21,118 bases of DNA, from assembly GCA_009692585.1 (NCBI GenBank), contig SHYX01000064.1:1-21118 (forward strand), written 5' to 3'. A model generated the notes under the pieces. The model had not been told where the DNA came from, searched no databases, and worked only from the letters and a program-made list of their open reading frames with translations. The stretch is from Myxococcales bacterium (GTDB lineage: Bacteria; Myxococcota; UBA796; SXON01). Position 1 is the first letter of the stretch; each line of letters starts with the position of its first letter. Below, one piece after another: positions 9,823 through 18,398 of the stretch. A program made the translations under genes and the position numbers.

Positions 9823-11186
9823 GACAGGAGCTCCGCGATCCAGTCGCGGGCGAGGCGATCACCGGGGGACGACATGAGGCGGTCCGCGCGGGCGTCGTCG
9901 GCGAAGCGCGCGCGCGCCGCCGGCTCAAGACCGGCGCCGTGGCCGGTGGGCGCTTGCCGCCGTTCGGGCCACCACCCCCCCCGCGTGGTGTACAGCTTCA
10001 GTTCGGTCGGCCACGACAGCGCGTCGTCCACGGTGCAGGTCGCCAGCCCCCCCCGGCGGCGAAGCCCGGCCAGCGCCGCCCACGGCCGCTCGCGCAACAG
10101 CGGCAGCAGCTCGCCCGGGCGCTCCGCACCGCGCAGCCGCTCGGCAGCCGCCTTGCCGATGACCCGCAGCCCCGTCTCCCCGAGCACCGGACCCAGCGCC
10201 TCGGCAAGGAGGCGGAGCTTTCGCGCTGACAGCCGGCTGTCGGTCACCACTTCCACCCGCGCCGCCACCGCCGCGACGTCGTCCGTCTTGTCGCCGGAGG
10301 CGCGCTCGGTCAGCCACTCCGGGCCCAGCTCGTGGTGGGTGATCATCAGCGCCGCCGCCTCGGCCAGTGAGGTGGCACCGAGCGCAGGGCGAGGGAGGGC
10401 CGCCGCGGCGGCCTCGGCCGACCCCCAGGCCGTGCGAAAGACCACGCGTTCGATCTGATCGGCGCGCAGGCGCTTTTCTCCGGCCTTGAGGTGGCGGCAC
10501 AGCACGACGTCGAGCGCGTCGAGCGCGGTGTTCATCCACGGGGAGCCCGGGTAGCGCGGGACGATCAACGTGCGTGTGAGCCACGCGGCGCCGGCCGCGC
10601 CCAGAGCGCCTGATGCGACCGTAACGGCGCCGGCGCCGCTGCCGGAGCGATGCACGGCCTCGGCGTGGCGCCGGGCCCCGGTGCGCGTGGCCACCTCGGC
10701 GAGCGCCGGGCGGGAGCCCTCGGCGAGGGCACCTTCCACTTCCTGGAGCATCCCGCCGGCGCCCGTCCGCGCCGCCCGCGCCCGCACCACCGCTGCGGCC
10801 ACCCGCATGGCGCGGAGGTCCACCTCGTCGGCCCGACAGGTGACGGAGCCGGCCAGGCCCACGCGCGCTGCGACCTCCTGCGCCGCGACGCTGCTGGTGA
10901 CGAGTTCGTCCAGGGTGCCGCCCTCCGCCAGCCACGCCGCGGGCCCGAGCCCCGCGCCCACCCGACCTCCCACGGTCAGGTCGTCGAAGGGCACCTGCAG
11001 GAAGCGCGCCGTGTGAGCGGCGGCACCCCCGCCGAACTCGTCGCCCCCGGGCAGCGCCGCAAGTCGGCGCGCGGCCCCGGCAAGCGCCAGGTGTTGCAAT
11101 CGCGAGATGGTCGCGACATCAGGCGGGATGTCGGCGGCGCTGAGCGTCGCCGCCCACGCACACAGGTCAGAGAGAGAGCCGCTCAT
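9819..11186 (-). CDS. MmgE/PrpD-like protein
   Basis: 455-residue cytoplasmic protein with the general layout of the MmgE/PrpD family, which includes 2-methylcitrate dehydratase, cis-aconitate decarboxylase and iminodisuccinate epimerase. Seen: an N-terminal helical segment (LCAWAATLSAADIPPDV, then HLALAGAARRLAAL) and a core helix reading LDELVTSSVAAQEVAARVG, as in the family's A-x-x-x-G-x-E-x-x-x-R-x-G element. A segment PGSPWMNTALDALDVVL follows, and a smaller lid-like domain lies around residues 250-350. Catalytic residues cannot be assigned by eye and the sequence is very Ala-rich and divergent, so a non-enzymatic role is possible. Start ATG at 11186 shares one base with the preceding stop (TGATG). 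A GTG at 11204 is an alternative start. Confidence 0.55.
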   Translation of the reverse strand: MSGSLSDLCAWAATLSAADIPPDVATISRLQHLALAGAARRLAALPGGDEFGGGAAAHTARFLQVPFDDLTVGGRVGAGLGPAAWLAEGGTLDELVTSSVAAQEVAARVGLAGSVTCRADEVDLRAMRVAAAVVRARAARTGAGGMLQEVEGALAEGSRPALAEVATRTGARRHAEAVHRSGSGAGAVTVASGALGAAGAAWLTRTLIVPRYPGSPWMNTALDALDVVLCRHLKAGEKRLRADQIERVVFRTAWGSAEAAAAALPRPALGATSLAEAAALMITHHELGPEWLTERASGDKTDDVAAVAARVEVVTDSRLSARKLRLLAEALGPVLGETGLRVIGKAAAERLRGAERPGELLPLLRERPWAALAGLRRRGGLATCTVDDALSWPTELKLYTTRGGWWPERRQAPTGHGAGLEPAARARFADDARADRLMSSPGDRLARDWIAELLS

Positions 11187-12643
11187 CAGTACTCGAGACC
11201 CCACTGCACCCCAGCCGCCAGCAAGTGCCCGCCGATGGGGATCGGCGAGGCGTCCACGGAATAACCCGCCGTCGGCGTGTCCGGGGTGCCCCGGTCGAGC
11301 TCTCCCGGGGCGACGACGTGGACCTGCACGAACCCGTCCAGGCGCACCCGGCGCTGGTGTCCCGGTTTGCGGAACGGGTCGTCGTGTTCGACGCCCAGGC
11401 CGAGCGCGAAGATCGTCCGGTCACCGTCCAGGAGCGCGGTCTCGGCGGACTGGCCCTTGAGCGGGGTGGGCTCGAAGCCGGCGCCGCCTCGGAGGGTGAC
11501 GACCCAATCCCCCGATCGCTCCCACAGTCGGAATTTCGGGAGCTTCGCCTCGGCCCCGATCCGCGGGGACCACGTCGCCACCAGGGTGACGGAGTTGGGA
11601 TTGCCGTCGGTCGCCGACCCGTCCGACACGTCGAGGCCCGCCCCGTCCACCGTGAAATGGGTCACCTTCGCGATGCTCGGCAGGGCTTCGTCCCAGGCGG
11701 TGCGCCTGACGTCGACGGTGAGCGTGCAGGCGCGCGCAAGCTCATAGGCCGCGCCAATGTTGACCTGACTCGGCGTGTAGTGGTCGAAGACGCCCAGGGC
11801 GATGCCCAGCGTGAACGGGAGCACCAGCGGGTCGAGGTCGCCGATCTGCTCGGTACGAGCGTTGACCTGAAGCTCGATGTCGACGTCCACCGGCAGGCCG
11901 GCATCACCCCGCCAGGAGGCGCCCAGTTCGAGCCCGTCGAGCGCCGGGAGCGCCTGCCCGGCATCCCAGTGGAGCGACACGATGGGCGCATAGCCCGGGA
12001 CCAGATCCAGCTCCATGTCGTGCACGTCCAGCCCCACGGCCACGACGTCCCCCGCGGTGCTGTCCCCGGTGTCCGCGCCGCTGACGGTCACGTCCAGCGT
12101 CGCCGAGATGCGGTACTCTGCCCTGGGGATCATCTGAACCCCCGCGCCAAGCGCGAGCCCCCATCGCGGCCGAATCCCGGCCCCGATCGCCAACTCGTAG
12201 CGTTGAGCCCGATTCGCGTAGAGGAAGTAGGTGGGGAGCTGCGGGTCAAAGGTCTGTAAGCGAATGAGGCGATCCATCGGGAGAAAGAGCCCGGCTCCGA
12301 AGGAGAACATCGTCCCGATCGGGCGCGTCACCCCGACCATGAAGCCCTGCACCGGGTCGTACGCGGGCCCCACCTCCAGAGGCTCGTCCAGTTCGTCGAT
12401 GAGGCCGTCGCGATTCTGGTCCCACCAGACCGGGGAGATCGGTGAAAAGGAGGAGTCGACCCCCACGAAGCCGAACGAGGCCTGGGGGTAGCGCTGTCCT
12501 GCGAGGGCAGCGGGATTCTGGAGGATCGACTCCGCACCCTCCTCCATGGCGACACCGCCGCCGCCGCGCCCCATCTTACGGGCGCCGAAGCCGTAGAATT
12601 CCATCGGGCTGCCCAGTGCGGCCGCCGACAGCAGCAGGATCAC
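11186..12643 (-). CDS. FadL/OmpP1-like outer membrane transport protein
   Basis: 485-residue predicted outer membrane beta-barrel of the FadL/OMPP1/TodX family, whose members move long-chain fatty acids or aromatic hydrocarbons across the outer membrane. Evidence: a short hydrophobic signal (ILLLSAAALGSP), then the family's N-terminal hatch signature, here FYGFGARKMGRGGGGVA followed by GAESILQNPAALAG. Alternating amphipathic strands follow (FSFGAGLFLP, LALGAGVQMIP, LGIALGVF, VVTLRGGAGF) and the chain ends in an aromatic residue (LEY). An Asp-rich insert near residues 76-90 (WDQNRDGLIDELDEP) looks like a calcium-type loop and is unusual for FadL. Start GTG overlaps the preceding stop as GTGA. 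Its place between a subtilase-like protein and an MmgE/PrpD-like protein suggests handling of a hydrophobic substrate, but that is inference. Confidence 0.8.
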   Translation of the reverse strand: MILLLSAAALGSPMEFYGFGARKMGRGGGGVAMEEGAESILQNPAALAGQRYPQASFGFVGVDSSFSPISPVWWDQNRDGLIDELDEPLEVGPAYDPVQGFMVGVTRPIGTMFSFGAGLFLPMDRLIRLQTFDPQLPTYFLYANRAQRYELAIGAGIRPRWGLALGAGVQMIPRAEYRISATLDVTVSGADTGDSTAGDVVAVGLDVHDMELDLVPGYAPIVSLHWDAGQALPALDGLELGASWRGDAGLPVDVDIELQVNARTEQIGDLDPLVLPFTLGIALGVFDHYTPSQVNIGAAYELARACTLTVDVRRTAWDEALPSIAKVTHFTVDGAGLDVSDGSATDGNPNSVTLVATWSPRIGAEAKLPKFRLWERSGDWVVTLRGGAGFEPTPLKGQSAETALLDGDRTIFALGLGVEHDDPFRKPGHQRRVRLDGFVQVHVVAPGELDRGTPDTPTAGYSVDASPIPIGGHLLAAGVQWGLEY

Positions 12644-13404
12644 GCGTACCCGATCTCTGGCACCGCGGTCAGCGCGATCTGGCGCAGGTGTTCGATGACG
12701 TTCACCGGGGTCTCATCGCCGAGCGCCTCGCGGAGGCAGGCGATCCGCCCGCTCAAATTGGCGGTGGCCAGCCCCGAACCCTTGTAGATCCCCCGGGCCT
12801 GTCCGGCGTTGACGGCCGTGTAGCCGTGACCGAGGAACTTCCCGGCGAGGGCGCCCCACTGGCGTACAGGGAAGCGGTGCGGCGCGAAGTAGTAGAACTT
12901 TTCCGGCGGGCAGTCGGGGTGGCTGGCGACGCCCACCGCCTCGGGTAGGTCGGCGGGGTAGGCGCGCTCGCCCTTGGGGTGCGCGGCCGCGATCACCACG
13001 GCGCCCTTTTCGACGGCGTTGGCGCAGCAGTCGCGTAGCAGGAGCGCCTTTCCCATGTTGGGCGTGCCCAACGACAGGTTCACGACGCTGGCGCCGTTCT
13101 TCGCGGCGAGTTCGATCGCGGCGGCCATCAGGTCGGCGCTGGTGCGCAGCTTGGCGTCCATGATCTTGATGCACATCAGCTGTGCGTGCGGCGCCACCGC
13201 GTGGATCGCGGCGGCGATCTCGGTGCCGTGCCCGTTCTCGTCGGCGAAGTCCGAGGCGAGCAGCGCGTGGGCCGTGGCGTTGAGGGAGATGTTCCAGCCG
13301 GTGAGCTCGGCGCCGGCGAGCCTGGGGTCGCGGACATCCACGCCGCTGTCGACGATGGCGATGACCTGACCCTTGCCGGTGTACTCCGTTCCGCGAAACC
13401 GCAT
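12640..13404 (-). CDS. Subtilase-fold (S8) protein, probably catalytically dead
   Basis: 254-residue protein with the S8 subtilisin fold and no signal peptide, so cytoplasmic unless exported unusually. Two of three catalytic positions are present: Asp19 in VIAIVDSGVD and His59 in NGHGTEIAAAI. The structural strand ASVVNLSLG (106-113) is also present. The oxyanion-hole segment, usually A-A-G-N, reads AAHPKG (140-145), putting Pro143 where Asn is expected. The G-T-S-M-A block reads GSGLA (209-213), putting Gly211 at the Ser nucleophile position with Ser210 one place earlier. Aligned by eye, this argues for a pseudoprotease or a changed mechanism. It lacks the propeptide and C-terminal domains of secreted subtilases. 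ATG at 13404 has AGGA 6 bp upstream. It is the first gene of a five-gene overlapping unit. Confidence 0.82.
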   Translation of the reverse strand: MRFRGTEYTGKGQVIAIVDSGVDVRDPRLAGAELTGWNISLNATAHALLASDFADENGHGTEIAAAIHAVAPHAQLMCIKIMDAKLRTSADLMAAAIELAAKNGASVVNLSLGTPNMGKALLLRDCCANAVEKGAVVIAAAHPKGERAYPADLPEAVGVASHPDCPPEKFYYFAPHRFPVRQWGALAGKFLGHGYTAVNAGQARGIYKGSGLATANLSGRIACLREALGDETPVNVIEHLRQIALTAVPEIGYA

Positions 13405-13627
13405 TCTGCATCCTGTTCAGCGCGCCCATCCTACGGGGTTGAGCGCCCTTCGGCAAGCAGCGGGCAGCGCGGTATGCTGCCGAAAGCCGCTCCAGACCTT
13501 GTCGAAGCCCCCTGCACCCCCGGTTCCTCTCTTGGCAGGCGCACGCGCACGCGTCGGCATGGTTGCGCTCTCGGAGCGCGTCGGTGCGTCGGGCGCCTGC
13601 ACACGCGTGTTCGGACACCCGGCGCGG
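13405..13627. other. Divergent intergenic region
   Basis: About 220 bp lie between the five-gene unit and the three-gene unit, so promoters for both should be here. TTCGGCA near 13449 and TGCCGAA near 13478 form a 7-bp inverted repeat around a TATGCT-like hexamer, which could be an operator or chance. The frame of the downstream gene is open back to 13373, so part of this stretch may be coding if the start is ATG 13559. Confidence 0.35.
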
Positions 13628-14248
13628 ATGCCGGCGAATCGGGACGCGCTCGCGGCGGCGGCCCTCGGGACGGCGATGGCGTGCCTGTCGTGGCCCCTTC
13701 CCGGGTTGACGCTCTGGTTCGGCGCGATCGGGCTCACCGGCGTGCTGCTCGCGGCGCTGGGGGTGTCCCTGTGGCCCAGACAGCCCGCCTGGACGCTGAT
13801 CGTGGGCGTGCCGGGGTCGACCATCCGCCACATCGATCTCCTGGCGCTGGATGTGCGCCGACCGCGGCGTTGGCTCGCGGCGGTGGCGGCCCTGCCCGCC
13901 GCAGTGTGCCTGCTGACCCCGGGAACCCCCTGGGCGCTGGGGGCGGGACTGGTGGCGGTCGCTGTGTGTACGATGGAGGTCACGAGGGCGCGCGAATTGT
14001 CCATCGACGCCGTCGTTGACTGGGTCCTGGCTCGTGCCGGTCGCGACGGTGTCCTGGTGCTGGTGTCGACGGCCGGCTCGGCGTACGGGGAGGGTGTCGC
14101 CGCCGTGGTGGACTGGTTCGGCCTGCGGGGCGGTGAGTTGTCCATCACGATCGACGAAGAAGGCGACAGCGGTGTCCGGCGGCGGCTTGCCGACCTGGGC
14201 ATCGGGGGAGGGGCCGATGTGGTGGCTGGCGAGCACGCTCGCGGCTGA
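13628..14248 (+). CDS. Unrecognised membrane protein with C-terminal cytoplasmic domain
   Basis: 206-residue membrane protein. Two closely spaced helices (about residues 9-49) are followed by a short loop with LIVGVPGSTIRHIDLL and two more helices (about 80-115). The soluble C-terminal domain of about 90 residues has strand-like pieces (DGVLVLVSTAGSAYGEGVAA and ELSITIDEEGDSGVRRRL). No family is recognised. Start ATG at 13628 is chosen as the last start before the first helix. ATG 13559 would add 23 residues, and neither has a good ribosome site. The 3' end overlaps the next gene by 32 bp, indicating co-transcription with the calcium-loop protein and the L,D-transpeptidase. Confidence 0.65.
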   Translation: MPANRDALAAAALGTAMACLSWPLPGLTLWFGAIGLTGVLLAALGVSLWPRQPAWTLIVGVPGSTIRHIDLLALDVRRPRRWLAAVAALPAAVCLLTPGTPWALGAGLVAVAVCTMEVTRARELSIDAVVDWVLARAGRDGVLVLVSTAGSAYGEGVAAVVDWFGLRGGELSITIDEEGDSGVRRRLADLGIGGGADVVAGEHARG

Positions 14249-14513
14249 GCGGTCGGGTACCCTGACCGGCACCGCGGGCGAGCCGGTGGTCGGCGCCTCG
14301 GTGTACAACGGGCTGGACGCGGGGCGCGACGACGGCGCCGAGGATGCCGATGGGGACGGCTTCACCAACGCGGAGGAGCGAGGTCTCGACACCGACCCGA
14401 TCGACCCGAGGGCCGCCGGCGACTGTATGCCTGCGGGGTGCGCGACCGGCGTGGGGCTCCTGCCGCTCGGCGTCGTCGTGGCCCGGGTGCGCCGGCGTCG
14501 GCACCGCGCGTGA
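14217..14513 (+). CDS. 98-residue surface protein with calcium loop and MYXO-CTERM-like tail
   Basis: Small secreted protein. A short hydrophobic N-terminus (MWWLASTLAAERSG) is followed by an acidic region with one thrombospondin type 3-like calcium loop (DADGDGFTNAEE, then LDTDPIDP). The C-terminus reads DCMPAGCATGVG, a hydrophobic stretch LLPLGVVVARV and RRRRHRA, which fits a MYXO-CTERM-type sorting signal (Cys, hydrophobic segment, Arg cluster). The N-terminal hydrophobic part is short for a signal peptide. ATG 14217 has GGAG 6 bp upstream, one of the best ribosome sites here. The gene overlaps the preceding one by 32 bp, and its stop overlaps the next start as GTGA. Its link to the transpeptidase downstream suggests an envelope role, by context only. 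Confidence 0.72.
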   Translation: MWWLASTLAAERSGTLTGTAGEPVVGASVYNGLDAGRDDGAEDADGDGFTNAEERGLDTDPIDPRAAGDCMPAGCATGVGLLPLGVVVARVRRRRHRA

Positions 14514-15262
14514 GCCGAGCCTGGCTCCTGGCCCTGGTCGCATGCGATTTCGCCGTGGCCGGCGCCTCCGACACAACGCCGGTGCGCGAGCCGACGGACT
14601 ACGACGCCGCCGGGGGGCTCTCGTCCACGGCCCGGCAGGCACGTGCCGCGGGGCGACGCCCCATCGTGGAGGGGCTCTTCAAGGCCGCCGACATCGCGTT
14701 CCCGCCGCGCTCGCTGGTCTTCCGGGTGTTCAAGGACGTGGGTCGGTTGGAGGTGTGGGCGGCGGACAGCGGACGACTGGTGCCGGTCGCGACCTATGGG
14801 GTCTGCTACGCGTCGGGTGGGTTGGGACCCAAACGAAGGGAAGGGGACGGCCAGGTCCCCGAGGGCTTCTACACCCTCGACCTCTACAACCCGCTCAGCA
14901 GCTACCACCTGTCGATGCGGGTGAGTTATCCGAACCGCTCCGACCGCATCCTGGGGCATCCGAAAACTCCCGGCGGCGCGATCATGATCCACGGCTCGTG
15001 TGTCTCGATCGGCTGCCTGGCAATGTCGGACGAACGCATCGAAGAGCTATGGACGATGGCGGTGGCGATGCGCGCCGCCAAGCGAACGGTCGCGGTGCAC
15101 ATCCTGCCCACTCGTGACATCGCGGCTCTGCTGGCCACCGGCGTGCAGCCCGAGCATCACGCGTTCTGGCGCAACCTCGACCAGGGCGATCGTGTCGTTC
15201 GCGAGGAGGGCCGGCTTCCGTCGGTGGGCGTCGCGAAGGACGGCAGCTACACCTTTCGCTGA
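14510..15262 (+). CDS. YafK/DpaA-type L,D-transpeptidase-fold lipoprotein
   Basis: 250-residue enzyme of the YkuD L,D-transpeptidase fold, closest in motifs to YafK (DpaA), which in E. coli cuts the link between Braun lipoprotein and peptidoglycan. Seen: GDGQVPEGFYTLD (112-124), SSYHLSMRVSYPN (130-142), and the catalytic segment IMIHGSCVSIGCLAMSD (158-174) with His161 and Cys169. The N-terminus has a likely lipobox, LVAC, with Cys12 lipidated. Asp at position +2 would favour inner-membrane retention under the E. coli Lol rule, if that applies here. Start GTG at 14510 overlaps the preceding stop as GTGA. Expected role: peptidoglycan remodelling or release of a peptidoglycan-attached protein. 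It is convergent with the glycosyltransferase gene 7 bp away. Confidence 0.9.
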   Translation: MSRAWLLALVACDFAVAGASDTTPVREPTDYDAAGGLSSTARQARAAGRRPIVEGLFKAADIAFPPRSLVFRVFKDVGRLEVWAADSGRLVPVATYGVCYASGGLGPKRREGDGQVPEGFYTLDLYNPLSSYHLSMRVSYPNRSDRILGHPKTPGGAIMIHGSCVSIGCLAMSDERIEELWTMAVAMRAAKRTVAVHILPTRDIAALLATGVQPEHHAFWRNLDQGDRVVREEGRLPSVGVAKDGSYTFR

Positions 15263-15269
15263 GGGCCGA

Positions 15270-16808
15270 TCATCCGCCCGGCTCCACCCGCCATCCCACT
15301 CCCCAAGCCATCGTCGCCTTGTAGATCGGCGCCCCCGGATGGTTCGCCTCCACGTCCGCCAGCGACGCTTCGATCGGCGGCGCGTCGTTCCCCGGGTGCA
15401 CCAGCGCCGCCGAGCCGGGCGCTCTCAGGAACACCAGCCCACCACCCCCGGGCACGTTCTGGCCGAGGCCGGCGCCCGCCGGGTACCACGCCTCACAATC
15501 GAAGCGATTGTATTTGGTGAGCGGCCAGCGGCGGGTGGCCTTGCCCTCGGCGTCCAACAGGACCACGCCCTCGGTCACGCCGGCGCTGGCCAGGGCGTCG
15601 TCGAGCCCGGCGGGCACGCACCAATAGTCGTCCGCAAGCTCGTTCCAGACCTTGGGAAAGGTAAATGCCACACCGGTGAGCAACACCACCGCCCCCAATC
15701 GCGGCCGCCACCCCAAGATGACACCCAGGGCGGGGAGGGCGGCGAGGTAGAGCCCGTGCCAGAAGCGCGCTCCGTAGGCGACCCCGTGGTACCAATACAA
15801 GCCATAGGCGAGCGGGCCGGCGATGGCCGCGACGAGCACGGCCACGGGCAGCGCGCGCCGTCGGAGCGCCAGCACCGCGCCCACCGCCGCCACCGCGGCT
15901 CCCCCGGGGACACCGATCAACAGGCGATCGAAGAAGCGAGCGTTCGCGCCCAGGTGTTCGAGGCCCATCGCGACGGTGTACCCGGCCCTGGCGTAGCGAC
16001 CCATGCAGCCACGGTCGGCGCCGAAACCCAGGCGGTTGCACCCATCGCGCCAGGTCACGCCCCAGTCGGTGCCCTGGGCGAAGTACTGGTCGACCGCGAA
16101 CACAAACGGTGAGCCGGTGTAGAGTTGGTTGGTCGCCAGCAGTACCATCGTCGCGACGGCGGGACCGGCGAGCATCCGTGCCCGGCGAAGCGAGACCGTG
16201 CCCCACACCAAGAGCGGTCCACCCAGGACCAACCCATCCAGCGGCCGCGCCAGGATCACCATGCCCACGGCGGCCCCCGCGAGCCCCGCCCGCCCCGCCG
16301 CGATCGCGGCCACCGCCGCGAGTCCGCACGCCAGCACCAACGTGTGACTCATCATCGAGGCGCCCAGCGCCAGGATCCCCGGCGAACTCGCCGCCACGGC
16401 GCAGGCCAGGAGCGCCTCCTCGCGGCGCAACGCGCGCGCGAACGCCGCCCACGTCAACCACGGCAGGGTCGCGGCGAGCAGCGGGTTGACCAGCCAGGGA
16501 GCACCGACACCCGCGCCGACCGCCAGGATCATCGGCCAGCCGGGGGGAAACACCCCGAACCAGCGCGGCGAGAGCTGCTGGAACTCCGCGGCGAGCAGCG
16601 CGCCGTCGGCGGGGCTGGGCGCCGAGGTCATGAGCTGGGCGTACAGCCGCGCCTGGAACAGGTAGGCCTGTTCGTCCTGGACGTGGGCGATGCCGCCCAG
16701 CGCGGTCCAGGCCGTCGTGGCGCACGCGGCGAAGCTCAAGAGCGAAAGCGCTGCGAGCCACCCGCGAGGAGCCGAGGGGGGCGGGGCCACTCGGCTCCCA
16801 TGGGACAT
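15270..16808 (-). CDS. GT-C membrane glycosyltransferase, GT39-like
   Basis: 512-residue polytopic membrane protein resembling GT39/ArnT-type GT-C enzymes, which use polyprenyl-phosphate sugars outside the inner membrane. After helix 1 (about residues 16-40) the first loop has HVQDEQAYLFQARLYA with Asp45-Glu46. The Asp-Glu pair is the usual GT-C catalytic and metal site. FFPGW-like sequence appears as FGVFPPGWPMIL, and nine to eleven helices run to about residue 390. The C-terminal soluble part includes DCEAWYPAG and PGNDAPPIEASLAD. Substrate and acceptor are unknown. ATG at 16808 is the only good start. It is divergent from the Asp-Thr repeat surface protein across 48 bp, so the two may be co-regulated. 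Confidence 0.78.
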   Translation of the reverse strand: MSHGSRVAPPPSAPRGWLAALSLLSFAACATTAWTALGGIAHVQDEQAYLFQARLYAQLMTSAPSPADGALLAAEFQQLSPRWFGVFPPGWPMILAVGAGVGAPWLVNPLLAATLPWLTWAAFARALRREEALLACAVAASSPGILALGASMMSHTLVLACGLAAVAAIAAGRAGLAGAAVGMVILARPLDGLVLGGPLLVWGTVSLRRARMLAGPAVATMVLLATNQLYTGSPFVFAVDQYFAQGTDWGVTWRDGCNRLGFGADRGCMGRYARAGYTVAMGLEHLGANARFFDRLLIGVPGGAAVAAVGAVLALRRRALPVAVLVAAIAGPLAYGLYWYHGVAYGARFWHGLYLAALPALGVILGWRPRLGAVVLLTGVAFTFPKVWNELADDYWCVPAGLDDALASAGVTEGVVLLDAEGKATRRWPLTKYNRFDCEAWYPAGAGLGQNVPGGGGLVFLRAPGSAALVHPGNDAPPIEASLADVEANHPGAPIYKATMAWGVGWRVEPGG

Positions 16809-16856
16809 TGGCCGGCCTTACCGCTGTGGTAGGCTCGTCGCCACCATCGAGGCACC

Positions 16857-17933
<1,077 letters not shown>

Positions 17934-17966
17934 CCGCCGGACCCGGTCAACGCTGCCGCGGCTGCA

Positions 17967-18398
17967 TCACGGCTCGGTAAGCCGGTCCCCGTCCACGTAG
18001 AGCCACTGTCCATCGCGGCGAACGAAGCGGCTGCGCTCGCCGAAGCTGACATCGGCCCCGGTGTGCGTGAGCCTCGCGAAGAACGTGACCTGACCGCTGT
18101 CGCCGGAGGCCGACGCGGCGCGGACGTCGAGACCGTCGAAGCTGACACTCGCGCTGAACTGGCGCACCTCCGCCGCCCAGGCCTGGGTGTCGGCGCGGCC
18201 GCATGGCCCCGTAGGGTCGGTGGTGCGCATCACGTAGGCGATGTCGCCGACGGCGTACGCGGTGTAGCGCGAGCGCATCAACGCTTCTGGAGTCGCGGCG
18301 GGAGTGCCGGCGAGCACGGGGAGGCAGCAGCCCTTTGCCTTGCGACCGGAGTCGCAACGGCACGGCGCGTTGGCGGAGAGCCGGCGGGCCCCGATCAG
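17967..18398 (-). CDS. YchJ/UPF0225 family protein with SEC-C zinc motif
   Basis: 143-residue protein of the YchJ family. The N-terminal SEC-C metal-binding motif reads CRCDSGRKAKGCC, matching the C-x-C-x8-C-C form. The family core EALMRSRYTAYAVGDIAYVM follows, and then an NTF2-like domain ending GQWLYVDGDRL. No ATG, GTG or TTG lies upstream of the Cys motif in this frame near the expected start. CTG at 18396-18398 overlaps the preceding stop as CTGA and gives the length normal for the family (about 150). A GTG at 18317 would remove the zinc motif and is therefore unlikely. The function of YchJ is not established. It is the last gene of a four-gene minus-strand unit and ends 33 bp from the convergent surface-protein gene. 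Confidence 0.85.
   Translation of the reverse strand: MIGARRLSANAPCRCDSGRKAKGCCLPVLAGTPAATPEALMRSRYTAYAVGDIAYVMRTTDPTGPCGRADTQAWAAEVRQFSASVSFDGLDVRAASASGDSGQVTFFARLTHTGADVSFGERSRFVRRDGQWLYVDGDRLTEP

Noticed and set aside
12713..14992. A 759-codon minus-strand open frame
   Set aside because: It lies out of frame with the subtilase-like gene and antisense to the three-gene plus unit. Its composition is that of a shadow.
16807..16834. TTGGCC and TAGGCT 16 bp apart as a promoter for the Asp-Thr surface-protein gene
   Set aside because: The match to known sigma-70 boxes is weak (4 and 3 of 6), and it overlaps the start of the divergent gene, so chance is as likely.
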